A stretch of 64,000 nt of DNA from Sphingobacteriales bacterium (GCA_016706405.1 JADJJT010000002.1:186001-250000); one strand, 5' to 3'; counted from the first letter of the stretch, positions 39,395 through 49,500 are shown. Made by a program: numbers and translations. The notes: generated by a model not told the origin, from the sequence alone.

Positions 39395-39452
39395 AACTCC
39401 GGATAGTTACCTTTATTTTATTAGGGTAAACTATCCGGAGTTGTTTTTTTTG
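39395..39452 (+). terminator. Rho-independent terminator with TCCGGA-cored arms
   Basis: A long stem from AACTCCGGATAGTT (39395-39408) and AACTATCCGGAGTT, closed by a short AT loop and followed by about eight T (39444-39451). It would end the GEVED transcript. Confidence 0.85.
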
Positions 39453-39692
39453 TTGTTTCAGTTTTATAATATACTTTTTCTGCAAATACAGTTTTAGAGG
39501 AGTAATGGACATTTTTAATGCTATTTTTTAGACGCTTGGTTCAAGTGGACATTTTTAATGCTGTTTTTTTATTCACTTTTTTACATTATTCTTGAATATT
39601 TTATTTCTTTGCATGTCTGTAAAAACGGGAAACAAGCTCTGCTGGGGAGCAACTTGTCAGGGGATAAAACAGATGCTTGACGAAAATGTCTT

Positions 39693-39726
39693 ATCAAAGG
39701 CTTACTGTATATTGTAAGCCTTTGAT
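39693..39726. repeat. Perfect 13-bp hairpin inside the IS remnant
   Basis: ATCAAAGGCTTAC (39693-39705) and GTAAGCCTTTGAT (39714-39726) flank an 8-base loop, just beyond the 3' end of the transposase remnant. It is a likely terminator or attenuator of the element, since it has no neighbouring gene. Confidence 0.75.
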
Positions 39727-39740
39727 ATTTTCAGAAAGCC

Positions 39741-40653
39741 TTATACCTTTAAAAACCCATCTATAAATTTCATTTTCCGTTTCATTGATAGGCCATTATG
39801 GTTTCTTAATTTGTTTTTAAATCTGCGAAATGTCCATCAATAGCATTGGTTGTGTTAGGTATTTGAAGTTCCCTGTTATCGTGCCAAGTAAACAACCAAG
39901 GTAAATTATTCTTCAAACTACGATAAGCACTTCTAAGCCTTTTTATGCGTATAAAACGATTTGTTTGTAGTCGGATTTACAGTTCTCTCGTTTAGAAACA
40001 CTTTCCATTTTTCAAGCCATAGCCCTAATGCTCCGACAAAGCTTTCTTTGTCTGTTTGCTTCATCAAATCTACAACATCCATCAGCTCTTGTGCAGCTTT
40101 TAGCTTTGGCTTACGGGTCAAATATCTTCGAATTATTGCTGCTTGATGAAACTGGCACATTTGAACAGGAATACCCTTAAACGACGCAATTAAGCCTTTT
40201 CTTCCGTCTCACAAACAATAGCCGAAATAGTAAAACCTCGCCTTTTTAACTCCTTAATTCCTTCTATATACAGCCCATTTGTCTCTGTCTTCACATAATA
40301 TTTCAAAAGGTTTTCTTTGGTGTAGGCATCTTTAAAAAAGCATTACGCCAAAACCCCGCCCCAATAGGTGGTGTCCATTAATACAACGACTACTCTACCT
40401 GTTTTTCGTAGCCACTATTTTAATCTTGTCTAACCGCCTTTGAATCGTTTTAACAGAACAATTATACTTGTGAGCTAACTGCAAATAGGTCTGTTTACCA
40501 CTTTTGTATTCTTCCCATATTTGCTCGTTATTGATGCGTTGCCCACCTAAAATTGTTTATTACAGCAGGCACATTTATATCGCTGTTTACCTTTTACTAA
40601 CCCATTTTTCTTGGTAACAGAACTACCGCAGTAAAAGCACTTTTTTTATTCAT
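39741..40653 (-). pseudogene. Transposase remnant, Zn-ribbon IS256-type
   Basis: Read across frames on the minus strand it gives an N-terminal zinc ribbon (CFYCGS then YKCACCNKQF), a helix-turn-helix-like part (YLQLAHKYNCSVKTIQRRL), the first catalytic Asp in VVVLMDTTYWG, then CQFHQAAIIRRYLTRKP and a C-terminal NNLPWLFTWHDNREL / NTTNAIDGHFADLK / RNHNGLSMKRK part. At least five frame changes and internal stops separate these pieces, so no functional protein remains. The longest intact piece is 39933-40160. Confidence 0.8.
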
Positions 40654-40760
40654 AACCTTTGATTGTCCTCAAAGCTAATAATATTAAGCTTTCCAGACGA
40701 TTTTAGCATCATTTTTGTCCATTAAGCCGTTTTAGATAATATATTTGAATAAGTCTAATC

Positions 40761-40878
40761 AATCCCGAAGGGATTTTATGTTTATAGAAAAAAACCAATA
40801 AACAAAGGGTTCAACCCCAACGGGGTCGCATAAAAACCGAATACAACCGGTATATAAATATTTGAACCCTTCGGGTTC
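40761..40878. repeat. Three short GC hairpins at about 51-base spacing
   Basis: AATCCCGAAGGGATT (40761-40775), ACCCC-AAC-GGGGT (40814-40826) and GAACCCTTCGGGTTC (40864-40878) stand 51-53 bases apart in AT-rich DNA, with an ACCGGT palindrome between the last two. The spacers are not identical, so this is not a CRISPR. The motifs resemble the hairpin-rich intergenic repeats often seen in Bacteroidota. The function is unknown. Confidence 0.6.
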
Positions 40879-40995
40879 TTATCTCTTGAAACCTTTCATT
40901 CATGATCAACAATTGTTGCCCATGCCTAATCTTCAATCTTTTATGGTTTAGAAACTTCTAATTCCTATATTTGAACAATACCGCATAAAAATTAA

Positions 40996-41715
40996 TTAAT
41001 ATATTAAAATGGGCTTAATGTGTTTAAACCTACCGTTTTCGGTAACAATCTGTACAAAATATACCCCGTTGCTAACCTGTAAACTATTGAGGTCAATTAT
41101 GGTTTTGTTAATTTGACTAAAGGTTTTATGAGCCACAAATTGCCCTAATGCGTTTTGAAAATTTACGGCTTTAATGGTGGTTTTATTACCCGCATCAATT
41201 AAAAGCTGCTGCCCCTGTAATAGCTGTACCTTAGGCTGTAAAACATTTGTAGGTTGTTGTGCCTGATGCTGATTAATACCTACATTCGTTTTTTTAGAGA
41301 AAAAATATACCGGCCCATCTGCTGCAGAACACATGTCTATATAAAATTGAGGAGGCGCAACAACAGCCCTGTAACACCACCCCTCTTGCATACCCAACAA
41401 AGTGGAAGTAAAATCGCAACTGCCATTATCCGGAAAAATTTTAACGTTTTCAATACTATCTGCACTCAACACAAAATCGCCATACATTGTCAGGGTAACG
41501 GTATCTGATTCAACGTGTTTGGGTGCTTGGGTAACGTAAATACCTGTTGGCTTTGAGGGAAAGGAAACGCCCGTCCAAAAATTAAGGATGCTATCGCAAA
41601 CCCACTGGTCTATAAATTTAGGAATTACCACCTTGGGGTCGTCGTTTTGCGCTTGTAGTGGCAGTAAACCCAAACCCAATAATAGCAATATGCAGGCAAA
41701 AAACTTGTTCTTCAT
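40996..41715 (-). CDS. Small T9SS type A cargo protein
   Basis: A 239-residue exported protein with a signal peptide (cleavage near LPLQAQN). A middle beta domain of about 100 residues has three Cys and no known motif. The C-terminal 80 residues (VQLLQGQQLLIDAG, AVNFQNALGQFV, VSNGVYFVQIVTENGRF) match a type A sorting domain. It is divergent from the large choice-of-anchor B gene to its right. Its function is unknown. Confidence 0.75.
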   Translation of the reverse strand: MKNKFFACILLLLGLGLLPLQAQNDDPKVVIPKFIDQWVCDSILNFWTGVSFPSKPTGIYVTQAPKHVESDTVTLTMYGDFVLSADSIENVKIFPDNGSCDFTSTLLGMQEGWCYRAVVAPPQFYIDMCSAADGPVYFFSKKTNVGINQHQAQQPTNVLQPKVQLLQGQQLLIDAGNKTTIKAVNFQNALGQFVAHKTFSQINKTIIDLNSLQVSNGVYFVQIVTENGRFKHIKPILIY

Positions 41716-41846
41716 AGATTTATTTTATTTTAACAATTAACTAAAGAACTAAATACGAAGTACAAAGATAAGTAGTTGCCCGCACTACAAAAACAAACTA
41801 ACGACATTTAATTGTTAAGGTCTAAAAAACATTGATTGCAAAACCG

Positions 41847-41854
41847 TAACTTTG
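41847..41854 (+). promoter_or_regulatory. Putative -7 element TAACTTTG
   Basis: Matches TAnnTTTG, 73 bases before the ATG of the choice-of-anchor B gene. Confidence 0.45.
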
Positions 41855-41927
41855 GCAAGATTTCGCGCTTGAAATTAATTGCATTTTACAAAATTGTATC
41901 ATTCTGTTTTTATTTTTTTTATTGTGT

Positions 41928-44900
41928 ATGAATAAAATCATATTAACAACCGTTGCCATTTTATGTGTTTATAATAATGTTGCCTGGGCGCAGCTTAATA
42001 TCGAAAAACTTGGCTATTTAGACTACGGCACTACCTGCCTTAGTAATGTGTGGGGCTATACACAAAATGGCAAAGAGTATGCCTTGGTAGGCTTGTGTAA
42101 TGGCACCTCTATTGTTGATGTTACCGACCCTGCCAACCCCGCCGAAGTGCAACACGTTGCAGGCCCCGACGGTATTTGGCGCGAAATAAAAACTTGGCAA
42201 AACTGGGCTTTTATTACCAGCCAAACCGGCAGTATTGGCCTTACCATTGTTGACCTTAGCCCCCTGCCCGACACCGTTTATACTTACTATTGGAAGCAAG
42301 GTGTTTTAGGCAGCGATACCGTTAATATTACAAACTGCCACGCACTTTTTGTAAACGAGCAAACAGGTCGCATTTACCTGACGGGCTGCGATTATAAAAA
42401 TAAAGGTGTAATTATGCTCGACCCCTCAAACTCGCCTCAAAACCCACAGGTGGCAGGCGTTTACAATAACCAATACGTACACGATTGTTACGAACGCAAA
42501 GACACCCTTTACACCGCCGAAATTTATGCCGGGCAATTTTCGGTTATTGATGTAAGCAAGCCCGCAACTCCCAACGTTTTGGCCGTACAAAAAACCCCCG
42601 ATTTTTTTACCCATAATTGCTGGCTTACCGATAATGGACGCTACTTATTTACAACCGACGAAGTACAAGGTGCGTATATTACCGGATATGACCTTAGCGA
42701 TATCAACGATATTAAAGAAACAGACCGCTTTAGAACTTATCCGCCGGTTGGCGTTATACCACACAATACCTATGTAAAGGGCAACTATTTAGTTACATCG
42801 TACTATGCCAACGGCGTTATTATTAACGACATCTCTGACCCGCACACCATCGTTGAAGTAGGTAATTACGATACCTCGGCCTTGCTTAATAATAATTTTA
42901 ATGGTTGCTGGGGGGTATATCCTTATTTGCCATCCGGATTATTTTTGGCCTCTGATATGGAAGAAGGGCTTTTTATCCTTAAGCCAAGTTTTATTCAGGC
43001 AGCCTTCATAGAGGGCAAGGTAATAAGTAATTTTGGATTTGATATTCCGGATGTTTCTGTTACAATTTTAGAAGACTTAAACACGGCAGTAAAAACAAAT
43101 TTTTCCGGAAAATATAAAACCGGAATTGGCACCTCGGGCGAAAAAGCAGTCGTTTTCTATAAATATGGTTTTGAACCCGACACCATTAAAGTAAACTTTG
43201 TCAATGGAGAAACGATGGAGGTAAATGTAACACTTAACCAAAAACAACCTTTTGTAGTTGATTTTACTGTGGTCGATGCAATTAGCAAAAAAATAATTCC
43301 GGATGCAAAAATTGACATAAAGAACTTTTACAAAAATCAAAGCTTAATAACCGACAACAACGGGCAAGCAAACGCAATTTTTTATTACGACGACCTTCCG
43401 AGCGATATTTTTTCGGGCGCGTGGGGCTGGCGGACACAAGGTTTTGCCAATCAAACATTAAACGCCGATACCAAAAGCATTACCATTGAATTGTTGCCGG
43501 GCTACTACGACGATTTTACCTTTGATTTTGGATGGATAGCAACAAAAACTGCCGAAAAAGGACAATGGACACGCACCAAACCCATAGGCAAATATTTTAT
43601 TGGCGATACTATTGTGCCGTTTGCCGATGCCACCAACGATATTGCCGACCTTGCTTTTGTAACCGCTAATAGCATATCTGAAGATGCCCCAAATGTAAGC
43701 AAGGGTTATGTTATGCTTACCTCGCCCGCATTAAATTTGGCTGCCATTGAGAACCCAAAAATAAGCTATCAACGCTGGTTTTATACCCAAAATCCTGGCA
43801 GCGACGACCATTACCGCGTTTTGCTATCGAATGGAACCGACACCGTTGAGGTGGAAGCCTTAGACCTTAATTTTACCCCACTAAGCGAGTGGGTAACCCA
43901 TACTTTTACCGTTGCCGATTATTTGCCACCCACCGATGGCTTATTTTTAATTGTATTAGTTGAAGATTTGGAAACGGGCAATAACCACATAACCAACGGC
44001 GGTTTCGATGTGTTTGAAGTGCTGGGACAATCAAAAAAACCTGTGGCCAAGTTTACGCCAACTTCAACCACTATTTGCTTAAATGACAATAATTCAGTAA
44101 AATTTTTAAACACCTCGCTTGGAGACCCGGCCACCGAAACAATTTGGTATTTGCCCGGCAGTACAACTCCCGTTGTTATAAATGACCCGTCGCCAACCGT
44201 TACCTACCCCAATGCCGGAACCTATGATGTAGGCTTGGTTGTAAAAAATGCCTACGGTAGCGACTCGGTGTATTTTGCAAATCTTATTATTGTAAACCCT
44301 AAACCAAATTTTGAAGTACTAATTGCTACAAAAACCTACCCAAATATTGACCCTTTATGCGAAAACAGTGTGTACGAATTAGGTATTAATGCCGATGTGC
44401 CAATAGAATCCTACTTTTTTGAAGGGCCGGGTATTATTTTTGACGCTGTATCCGGAAAATATAGCTTAAACACCACCCTGCCCGGAACTTACACCTATAC
44501 CGCTACTGTAACCGACAATAATGGCTGCACTAATCAGCTCAATTTTAATCTTGAAGTACACGCCAATACTAACCCGCCGGTACTAACCCTTGCAAATTCG
44601 GAGGCAATATGCAGCAATAATAATACTACCGTAAATTTGCAATTTACCGCCGATATGCCTTATACCACCACTTGGAATACTAATTTTGGCAGCTTTGAAA
44701 ACACAACAACTGTTACCCCACCTGCTACCTGGGGCAATGACGGGTACGCCTGCGTACACCTCGAAGGGCAATTTTGCAGCACAAAAACTCAATTTGATAC
44801 TTGTATTTATGCTAATATTGCACCTAAAATTGACACTATAACGCCTTATTTTTACAACGAGGCACAACAAGCATGGATACCCTCGGATGGAATATTAACT

Positions 44901-45437
44901 AACGACCATGTGCTTTGCACTTCAACTCAAAATAGTATTAAGTTACAAGCTACCGCAACAAATTTGCCCTTTAGCACGCAATGGAGTGGCGAAAATTTAA
45001 TACCCGCATTTGTAAGCGCCAACGGAGATTCAATAGTTTTAAACGAATTTAATTTTGATTTGTCTTATTACCTAACGGCAAAACTTATAGATGCTAAAGG
45101 CTGCCAAACAGAAAATGTTTTTGAATTTTTAGCAGCTGCTTGTATTGATGGAATTAACGACTTGCGACCTTCGGAATTGCAATGTATAGTACAACCCAAC
45201 CCTGCTACCGAGCAGGTAATTATTGTAGTTACTTCAACGAAATACGATAATGAACCTATTGAAACTCGGTTATACAACGCCTTAGGGCAAGAAGTATGGC
45301 GCGGGCAGCCTCAGTATCCGGATGGATTAAATCGATTACAAATGGTTGTTCCATTGCAAAACTTAGCATTCGGCATGTATAATTTAGTGGCGTGGTGCGG
45401 TAATACCTATGTGAGAACGGCTATTGTACGGCAATAA
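41928..45437 (+). CDS. Choice-of-anchor B family protein, T9SS cargo
   Basis: About 1169 residues, with a signal peptide ending near AWAQL. Residues 25-350 form a beta-propeller-like region of LVIVD-type repeats (NGTSIVDVTDPANPAEV, FSVIDVSKPATPNVL, INDISDPHTIVEVG), the choice-of-anchor B domain. Two carboxypeptidase-regulatory-like domains (about 360-515) follow, then a jelly-roll-like part (about 530-700, SYQRWFYTQNPG), a PKD domain (about 715-795), further Ig-like repeats, and a type A sorting domain (PNPATEQVIIVV, YNALGQEVW, AFGMYNLVAW). ATG at 41928 is preferred over TTG two codons upstream. Confidence 0.88.
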   Translation: MNKIILTTVAILCVYNNVAWAQLNIEKLGYLDYGTTCLSNVWGYTQNGKEYALVGLCNGTSIVDVTDPANPAEVQHVAGPDGIWREIKTWQNWAFITSQTGSIGLTIVDLSPLPDTVYTYYWKQGVLGSDTVNITNCHALFVNEQTGRIYLTGCDYKNKGVIMLDPSNSPQNPQVAGVYNNQYVHDCYERKDTLYTAEIYAGQFSVIDVSKPATPNVLAVQKTPDFFTHNCWLTDNGRYLFTTDEVQGAYITGYDLSDINDIKETDRFRTYPPVGVIPHNTYVKGNYLVTSYYANGVIINDISDPHTIVEVGNYDTSALLNNNFNGCWGVYPYLPSGLFLASDMEEGLFILKPSFIQAAFIEGKVISNFGFDIPDVSVTILEDLNTAVKTNFSGKYKTGIGTSGEKAVVFYKYGFEPDTIKVNFVNGETMEVNVTLNQKQPFVVDFTVVDAISKKIIPDAKIDIKNFYKNQSLITDNNGQANAIFYYDDLPSDIFSGAWGWRTQGFANQTLNADTKSITIELLPGYYDDFTFDFGWIATKTAEKGQWTRTKPIGKYFIGDTIVPFADATNDIADLAFVTANSISEDAPNVSKGYVMLTSPALNLAAIENPKISYQRWFYTQNPGSDDHYRVLLSNGTDTVEVEALDLNFTPLSEWVTHTFTVADYLPPTDGLFLIVLVEDLETGNNHITNGGFDVFEVLGQSKKPVAKFTPTSTTICLNDNNSVKFLNTSLGDPATETIWYLPGSTTPVVINDPSPTVTYPNAGTYDVGLVVKNAYGSDSVYFANLIIVNPKPNFEVLIATKTYPNIDPLCENSVYELGINADVPIESYFFEGPGIIFDAVSGKYSLNTTLPGTYTYTATVTDNNGCTNQLNFNLEVHANTNPPVLTLANSEAICSNNNTTVNLQFTADMPYTTTWNTNFGSFENTTTVTPPATWGNDGYACVHLEGQFCSTKTQFDTCIYANIAPKIDTITPYFYNEAQQAWIPSDGILTNDHVLCTSTQNSIKLQATATNLPFSTQWSGENLIPAFVSANGDSIVLNEFNFDLSYYLTAKLIDAKGCQTENVFEFLAAACIDGINDLRPSELQCIVQPNPATEQVIIVVTSTKYDNEPIETRLYNALGQEVWRGQPQYPDGLNRLQMVVPLQNLAFGMYNLVAWCGNTYVRTAIVRQ

Positions 45438-45679
45438 TCGAAAAATTTATGAAAAAAAAATGCACACAAGGAAACTATTAGACAATTACTTTCGTTTTTT
45501 GAACAAGCAAAGATCTAAATATCGTTTTAACAGCTACAAAAATGGCTAATTTTATCAACAACCCAAGGCCAATATTTTTATCATGAGGCAATTGTCATTC
45601 ACATCAGTTCGAAGAATAAACAAACATATAAAGTTAATAATAAAAAAGTATTACGCATAATATCTTTTTTATGTCTGTT

Positions 45680-45727
45680 AACCGCCGTGTTTGTTATTGT
45701 AAATTCAAATACGGCGGTTTTGTTTTA
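45680..45727 (+). terminator. Strong rho-independent terminator
   Basis: AACCGCCGTGTTT (45680-45692) pairs with AAATACGGCGGTT (45707-45719), followed by TTGTTTT. It lies 243 bases after the choice-of-anchor B gene, in the same direction. Confidence 0.85.
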
Positions 45728-45894
45728 TCTCAAAACTATGCGCTTATTAACAAAAATAAAATTTAAACTCATTTTGCTCCCATATATACTACCAACCACA
45801 TCCTCAAAACAATCAGCAGCTAATTAATTACAAGGCCACTACACCAGCTTATTTTAAACATTTCTTTATCTATCACACAAAACTCTACATTCTT

Positions 45895-46074
45895 ATGTTC
45901 ACATATTTTTTACCCTTGTCGGATCATCAGCATCCATTTTCGCGCCATTTGGCTAAGAAATTATATCATTTTGATGAAAAAGAGGAGGCAAATAGCCAAA
46001 AAGACGAAGCTCCAGCCCCACAGCCAAGCCAACGTTTGCGCAAATTGTTTGGCGGCAAGGCTTTTAATAAATAG
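45895..46074 (+). CDS. Small hypothetical protein (59 aa)
   Basis: An open frame from ATG to TAG giving a hydrophilic 59-residue peptide with a His/Phe N-terminus (LSDHQHPFSRHLAKKLYHF), an acidic-Lys middle and a Pro/Gln linker ending in basic LRKLFGGKAFNK. The composition is more protein-like than the surrounding intergenic ORFs. It lies between a terminator and the tRNA region. I recognise no family. Confidence 0.4.
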   Translation: MFTYFLPLSDHQHPFSRHLAKKLYHFDEKEEANSQKDEAPAPQPSQRLRKLFGGKAFNK

Positions 46075-46124
46075 CTTTTTTGCTTTCTATTTCTGTTGAG
46101 GCAAATTGTTAACCAACCATCTCA

Positions 46125-46215
46125 CTCCGATTTAGTTTGTCGCTAAATTTTTGACTAGCTTTAGTTGAATTAAAGGTTACTAAAAGAAATACAGGCTCAA
46201 ATCCTGTATCGGAGG
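46125..46215 (+). ncRNA. tRNA-Ser(TGA)-like relic
   Basis: A cloverleaf can be drawn. Acceptor arms are CTCCGAT (46125-46131) and ATCGGAG (46208-46214), with discriminator G. A weak D-stem TAGT/ACTA lies at 46133-46157. The anticodon stem is CTTTA/TAAAG with loop GTTGAAT (anticodon TGA, U33 present). A 15-base variable region precedes a T-arm ACAGG/CCTGT with loop CTCAAAT. Length, discriminator G and anticodon fit serine tRNA, but the D-loop lacks GG and the variable arm has no stem. It is either degenerate or a highly divergent tRNA-like RNA. A T-run follows. Confidence 0.35.
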
Positions 46216-46348
46216 TTTTTTATAGATACGAGCTATGCACTTTCAAAGCCCTTATTTATCGTTTGGTAAATGGGGTTTTCAAAGCCAACTCACTGCCCAT
46301 CGGGGCATTTAAAACAGCATTTAGCTGTTGTTATTTTCAATTTTCAGG

Positions 46349-46422
46349 GCGCTTGTAGCTTAAATGGTAGCAGCACCGCACTTTTAATGCGGGGGTTAAG
46401 GGTTCAAATCCCTTCGGGCGCA
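46349..46422 (+). tRNA. tRNA-Lys (TTT)
   Basis: A complete cloverleaf of 74 bases. Acceptor GCGCTTG pairs with CGGGCGC (two G-U pairs), the D-stem is GCT/AGC, the anticodon stem CCGCA/TGCGG has loop CTTTTAA (anticodon TTT, decoding AAA/AAG), and the T-arm is AAGGG/CCCTT with loop TTCAAAT. The discriminator is A and CCA is not encoded. A terminator follows about 50 bases downstream. Confidence 0.95.
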
Positions 46423-46469
46423 CACAACCAGCCTTATTTTAGAAACACTTTTGTAGATGACAACTATAT

Positions 46470-46527
46470 AAAAAACACTCCGGATGAATTAGCATTTTAA
46501 AGCCAATTTATCCGGAGTGTTTTTTCC
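46470..46527 (+). terminator. Terminator with TCCGGA-cored arms after tRNA-Lys
   Basis: ACACTCCGGATGAATT (46476-46490) pairs with AATTTATCCGGAGTGT (46505-46520), with flanking A- and T-runs. It could end both the tRNA transcript and the convergent S8 protease transcript. Confidence 0.8.
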
Positions 46528-46595
46528 CTTTGCCCTGCAAAACAGAATACTACATATCAATTAATACAAGGCTGGGTAATCTATTTGTTTCTTAT

Positions 46596-49500
46596 CTATC
46601 TCAGCAACGTAATATTGCCTTTAAAGGTTTGCAAATCTCCATTGTTAAGTTGGGCAGTTCCGGCAAATACATATACTCCGGCAGATACCGGGCTGCTATT
46701 GCGGTTGCCGTCCCAGCCATTTGAGCCAATTAAATTATCGGTACTAAACACCAAATTGCCCCATCTGTCGTAAATGCGCATGCTTGCAGTTTTAATACCT
46801 GCTTGTGCTTTAATATTGAAGTAGTCGTTTAAGCCATCGTTATTGGGACTAAACGCATTGGGGAACAAGAAAGTTTCGAGCGGAATTTCGGCAACGGTAA
46901 TACTGTTTTTAGCTTCACAGCCATTAGCATCGGTAACGGTAACGGTGTAGGTGCCGGGTTTAGTAACTGTAATACTTTGTGTGGTTTGACCTTTGTCATC
47001 ATCCCAAGTGTAGGTGGCGTAAGTTTCGTTTACAAAAATGGTAGCAGTATTGCCCGAAAAAAAGAGGGTATCGCCGCCCAATGTAGGGGTAGGAGGGGCG
47101 TAAATGGTAACATTGGCAAAGTCAGATACGTCACATCCGGATATTTTGTCGGTAACAGTTACACTATACTCGCCCGATTGACTAACGGAGATAGTAGGTG
47201 TAGTTTCTCCATTCGACCAAAGCCAAGTACTGTAATTACCTGATGCGTCTAAAATTGCTTGCTCATCGGGGCAAATTGAAACATCTTTAAGGTCAAATTC
47301 GAGTACAACGGGGTCAACATTTATGGTAACGGTTTGGGTGCCTGTGCAGCCTTGCTGGTTAGTAATGGTTAAGGTATAGGTAATATCGCCGGTAATGGTA
47401 GCGGTGGCACCTAAACTTTTTGGGTTATCTAAACCAGTGGCAGGCGACCATAAATATTGGTAGTTAGATATTGGCGAAAGGTTGTTTAGTTTAATTTTGG
47501 CTTCGCCATCTATACAAAGGCTGGTATCTATGCTAATATTTGGGATATAAGGAACATTGGCCAAATACACCATTACCGAGTCGGTAGCTTTACAGCCCAG
47601 TGTATCGGTGCCAACCACTTTGTACATGGTGGTTTTGCTTGGCGATGCTACTGGGTTAGGGCAATTAGTACACGAAAGCCCATCTGGCGGCGACCACTCG
47701 TAAGATACAGCTCCAGTTGCGTCAAGTTGTGCCGAGCCACCAGGGCAAATAGTTTGTGCCGGAACAGCATCAATAGCTAAATTGTCGTAAACTACCAAAG
47801 TGGCCAAAATGGGTATAGTGGTGCAGCCACATTCAACCTCATCTAATTTTATCGAAACAGTCTCTAAACCTTCGGTGATATTGTCTTCGTAAACGGTAAC
47901 AAATAAAACAATGGCAGTGTCTCCAGCAGGAATGGTAATACTTGCTGGAAGCGGTTCATAGTCAACGCCCGGAATTGCACTGCCGGGCTGTTTTAAAGAG
48001 TAGGGTCATATCGGTATTAATATCAATGCCATCGCCGCGCTCGAAGAAAAAATAACCGTTTTTACACCCTTCATATACTGTTTTAGTGCCGGGTACAGCG
48101 CCAAAAGATACTACATCCACGTCGCTGCCGTCGGTAAATGAGTTGGCCTCTAAAAACACCGCCGAGTCAAGTACGTGGTCGCCGGCATCGGCTACGCCTA
48201 ATTTAATATGGTACAACTCGCATTTTTCTAATCCGGTAAATTCGGCAGTTAGTGTTACAGTACAGCCATCTAATTGTGTTTCAATGATACTAGACATACC
48301 ACCAGTATTATCTTCGTAATAACTGCTATTTAAACCGTTATTTACGTTGTTAATGGATACCGGAGTTGAGGTGCCGGGTATTAGAGCAATATTAACAGAG
48401 CTGTTTGAATATGGCCCACTAATACCAGGACCACTTAAAAAGAAACCAAATACATCATTATACGAAGAGTTTACAAATTCATTGTACTCTTCAGAGCCAA
48501 ATACATATTTAAACGACACATTAGGTTCTGAAGGGATAAAATCAAATTCTAAGACTGCTGCATCGTTGGTTTGGTAGCTTGGGTTAAGTTCATCTAAATC
48601 CGGATCGCCATCCAATGAATTACCGCCGGGCGCCTGTGTTTCGCTGCCACTATCGTTAGGGCCATATACAAAGTCCGAGTCTCCGGTGGTTAGCATTAAT
48701 CCGGATGAAAAGCCAATATCTAAATCTGTTTGTTTTTCAAAATAAGATAACTGCGAGGGGTCTCCGGTAAATTTTACGTTAAATGCAGATATACAGCCTC
48801 CGCCTAACAAAACTTCTTGTACTAAATAGGCAGGGCAATCAAGGCATTCGGTTTCGGTATCTACGTAAACGGTGCAGTCGCCGCCGGCGTCTCCTATACA
48901 ATTGGCATCAAAAAATTTGGTCATAGTATAGGTAGTCGAGGTGTCGGGAAAAACCTCCCAAAAATAGGGAGTTTCGTCTATGCCCGAAACGGTTATATCT
49001 TTTGTGCCATCGTTTATGATTATTTTCCAAGGGGGAGTTCCGGTAAATTCTAATTTTAAGAAAGTGGGATATCCGGGAAATAAAGTAGTGTCGTTACAAA
49101 CAAATTTTCCGGATGGGGTGCCTATGTTTACATACATGGTATCTATGTCGCTGCCTTCGGGGTTGGTAACTTTAAGTGTAACCATATAAGTACCATCGGC
49201 ACTCCAGTAAACTTTTGGGTCTTGCTCGGTACTAGTAGCCGGTGTGCCGCCGTCAAATGTCCATTCAACGCTGGTAATATTTGCGCCAAAACTTTTATTA
49301 TAAAAATCTGCTAAGGCAAATACGCAGGTTACATCAATAAAACTCGATTCGATGATGGCTGTTGGGGCGGCTTTTGCGCAAAGTACTGCTTTGTAGGCAT
49401 TAACCCGACCAGCACCTAACTTGCCTTCGAAACCCGGATTTAAGGCCTCGATGGGGTCGGCGGTAGTTTTTATACATTCTTCAACCTTGTCGGGGGGCAT

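Larger units (their letters stand above)
39506..40721 (-). mobile_element. Degenerate insertion sequence (IS256-like, Zn-ribbon variant)
   Basis: A decayed transposase lies between imperfect inverted ends: TGGACA...AATGCT on the left and, on the complement, TGGACA...GATGCT on the right (ending at 40721). The left end is present twice, 40 bases apart (39506-39530 and 39546-39571). No clear target duplication is visible. The element sits between two T9SS cargo genes and no longer encodes a full protein. Confidence 0.7.

Noticed and set aside
40761..40878. CRISPR-like array
   Set aside because: The three hairpins have different sequences and the spacers are not bounded by identical repeats; no cas gene is near.
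46270..46500. 76-codon ORF over the tRNA region
   Set aside because: It runs through tRNA-Lys and into the terminator; no protein signature.
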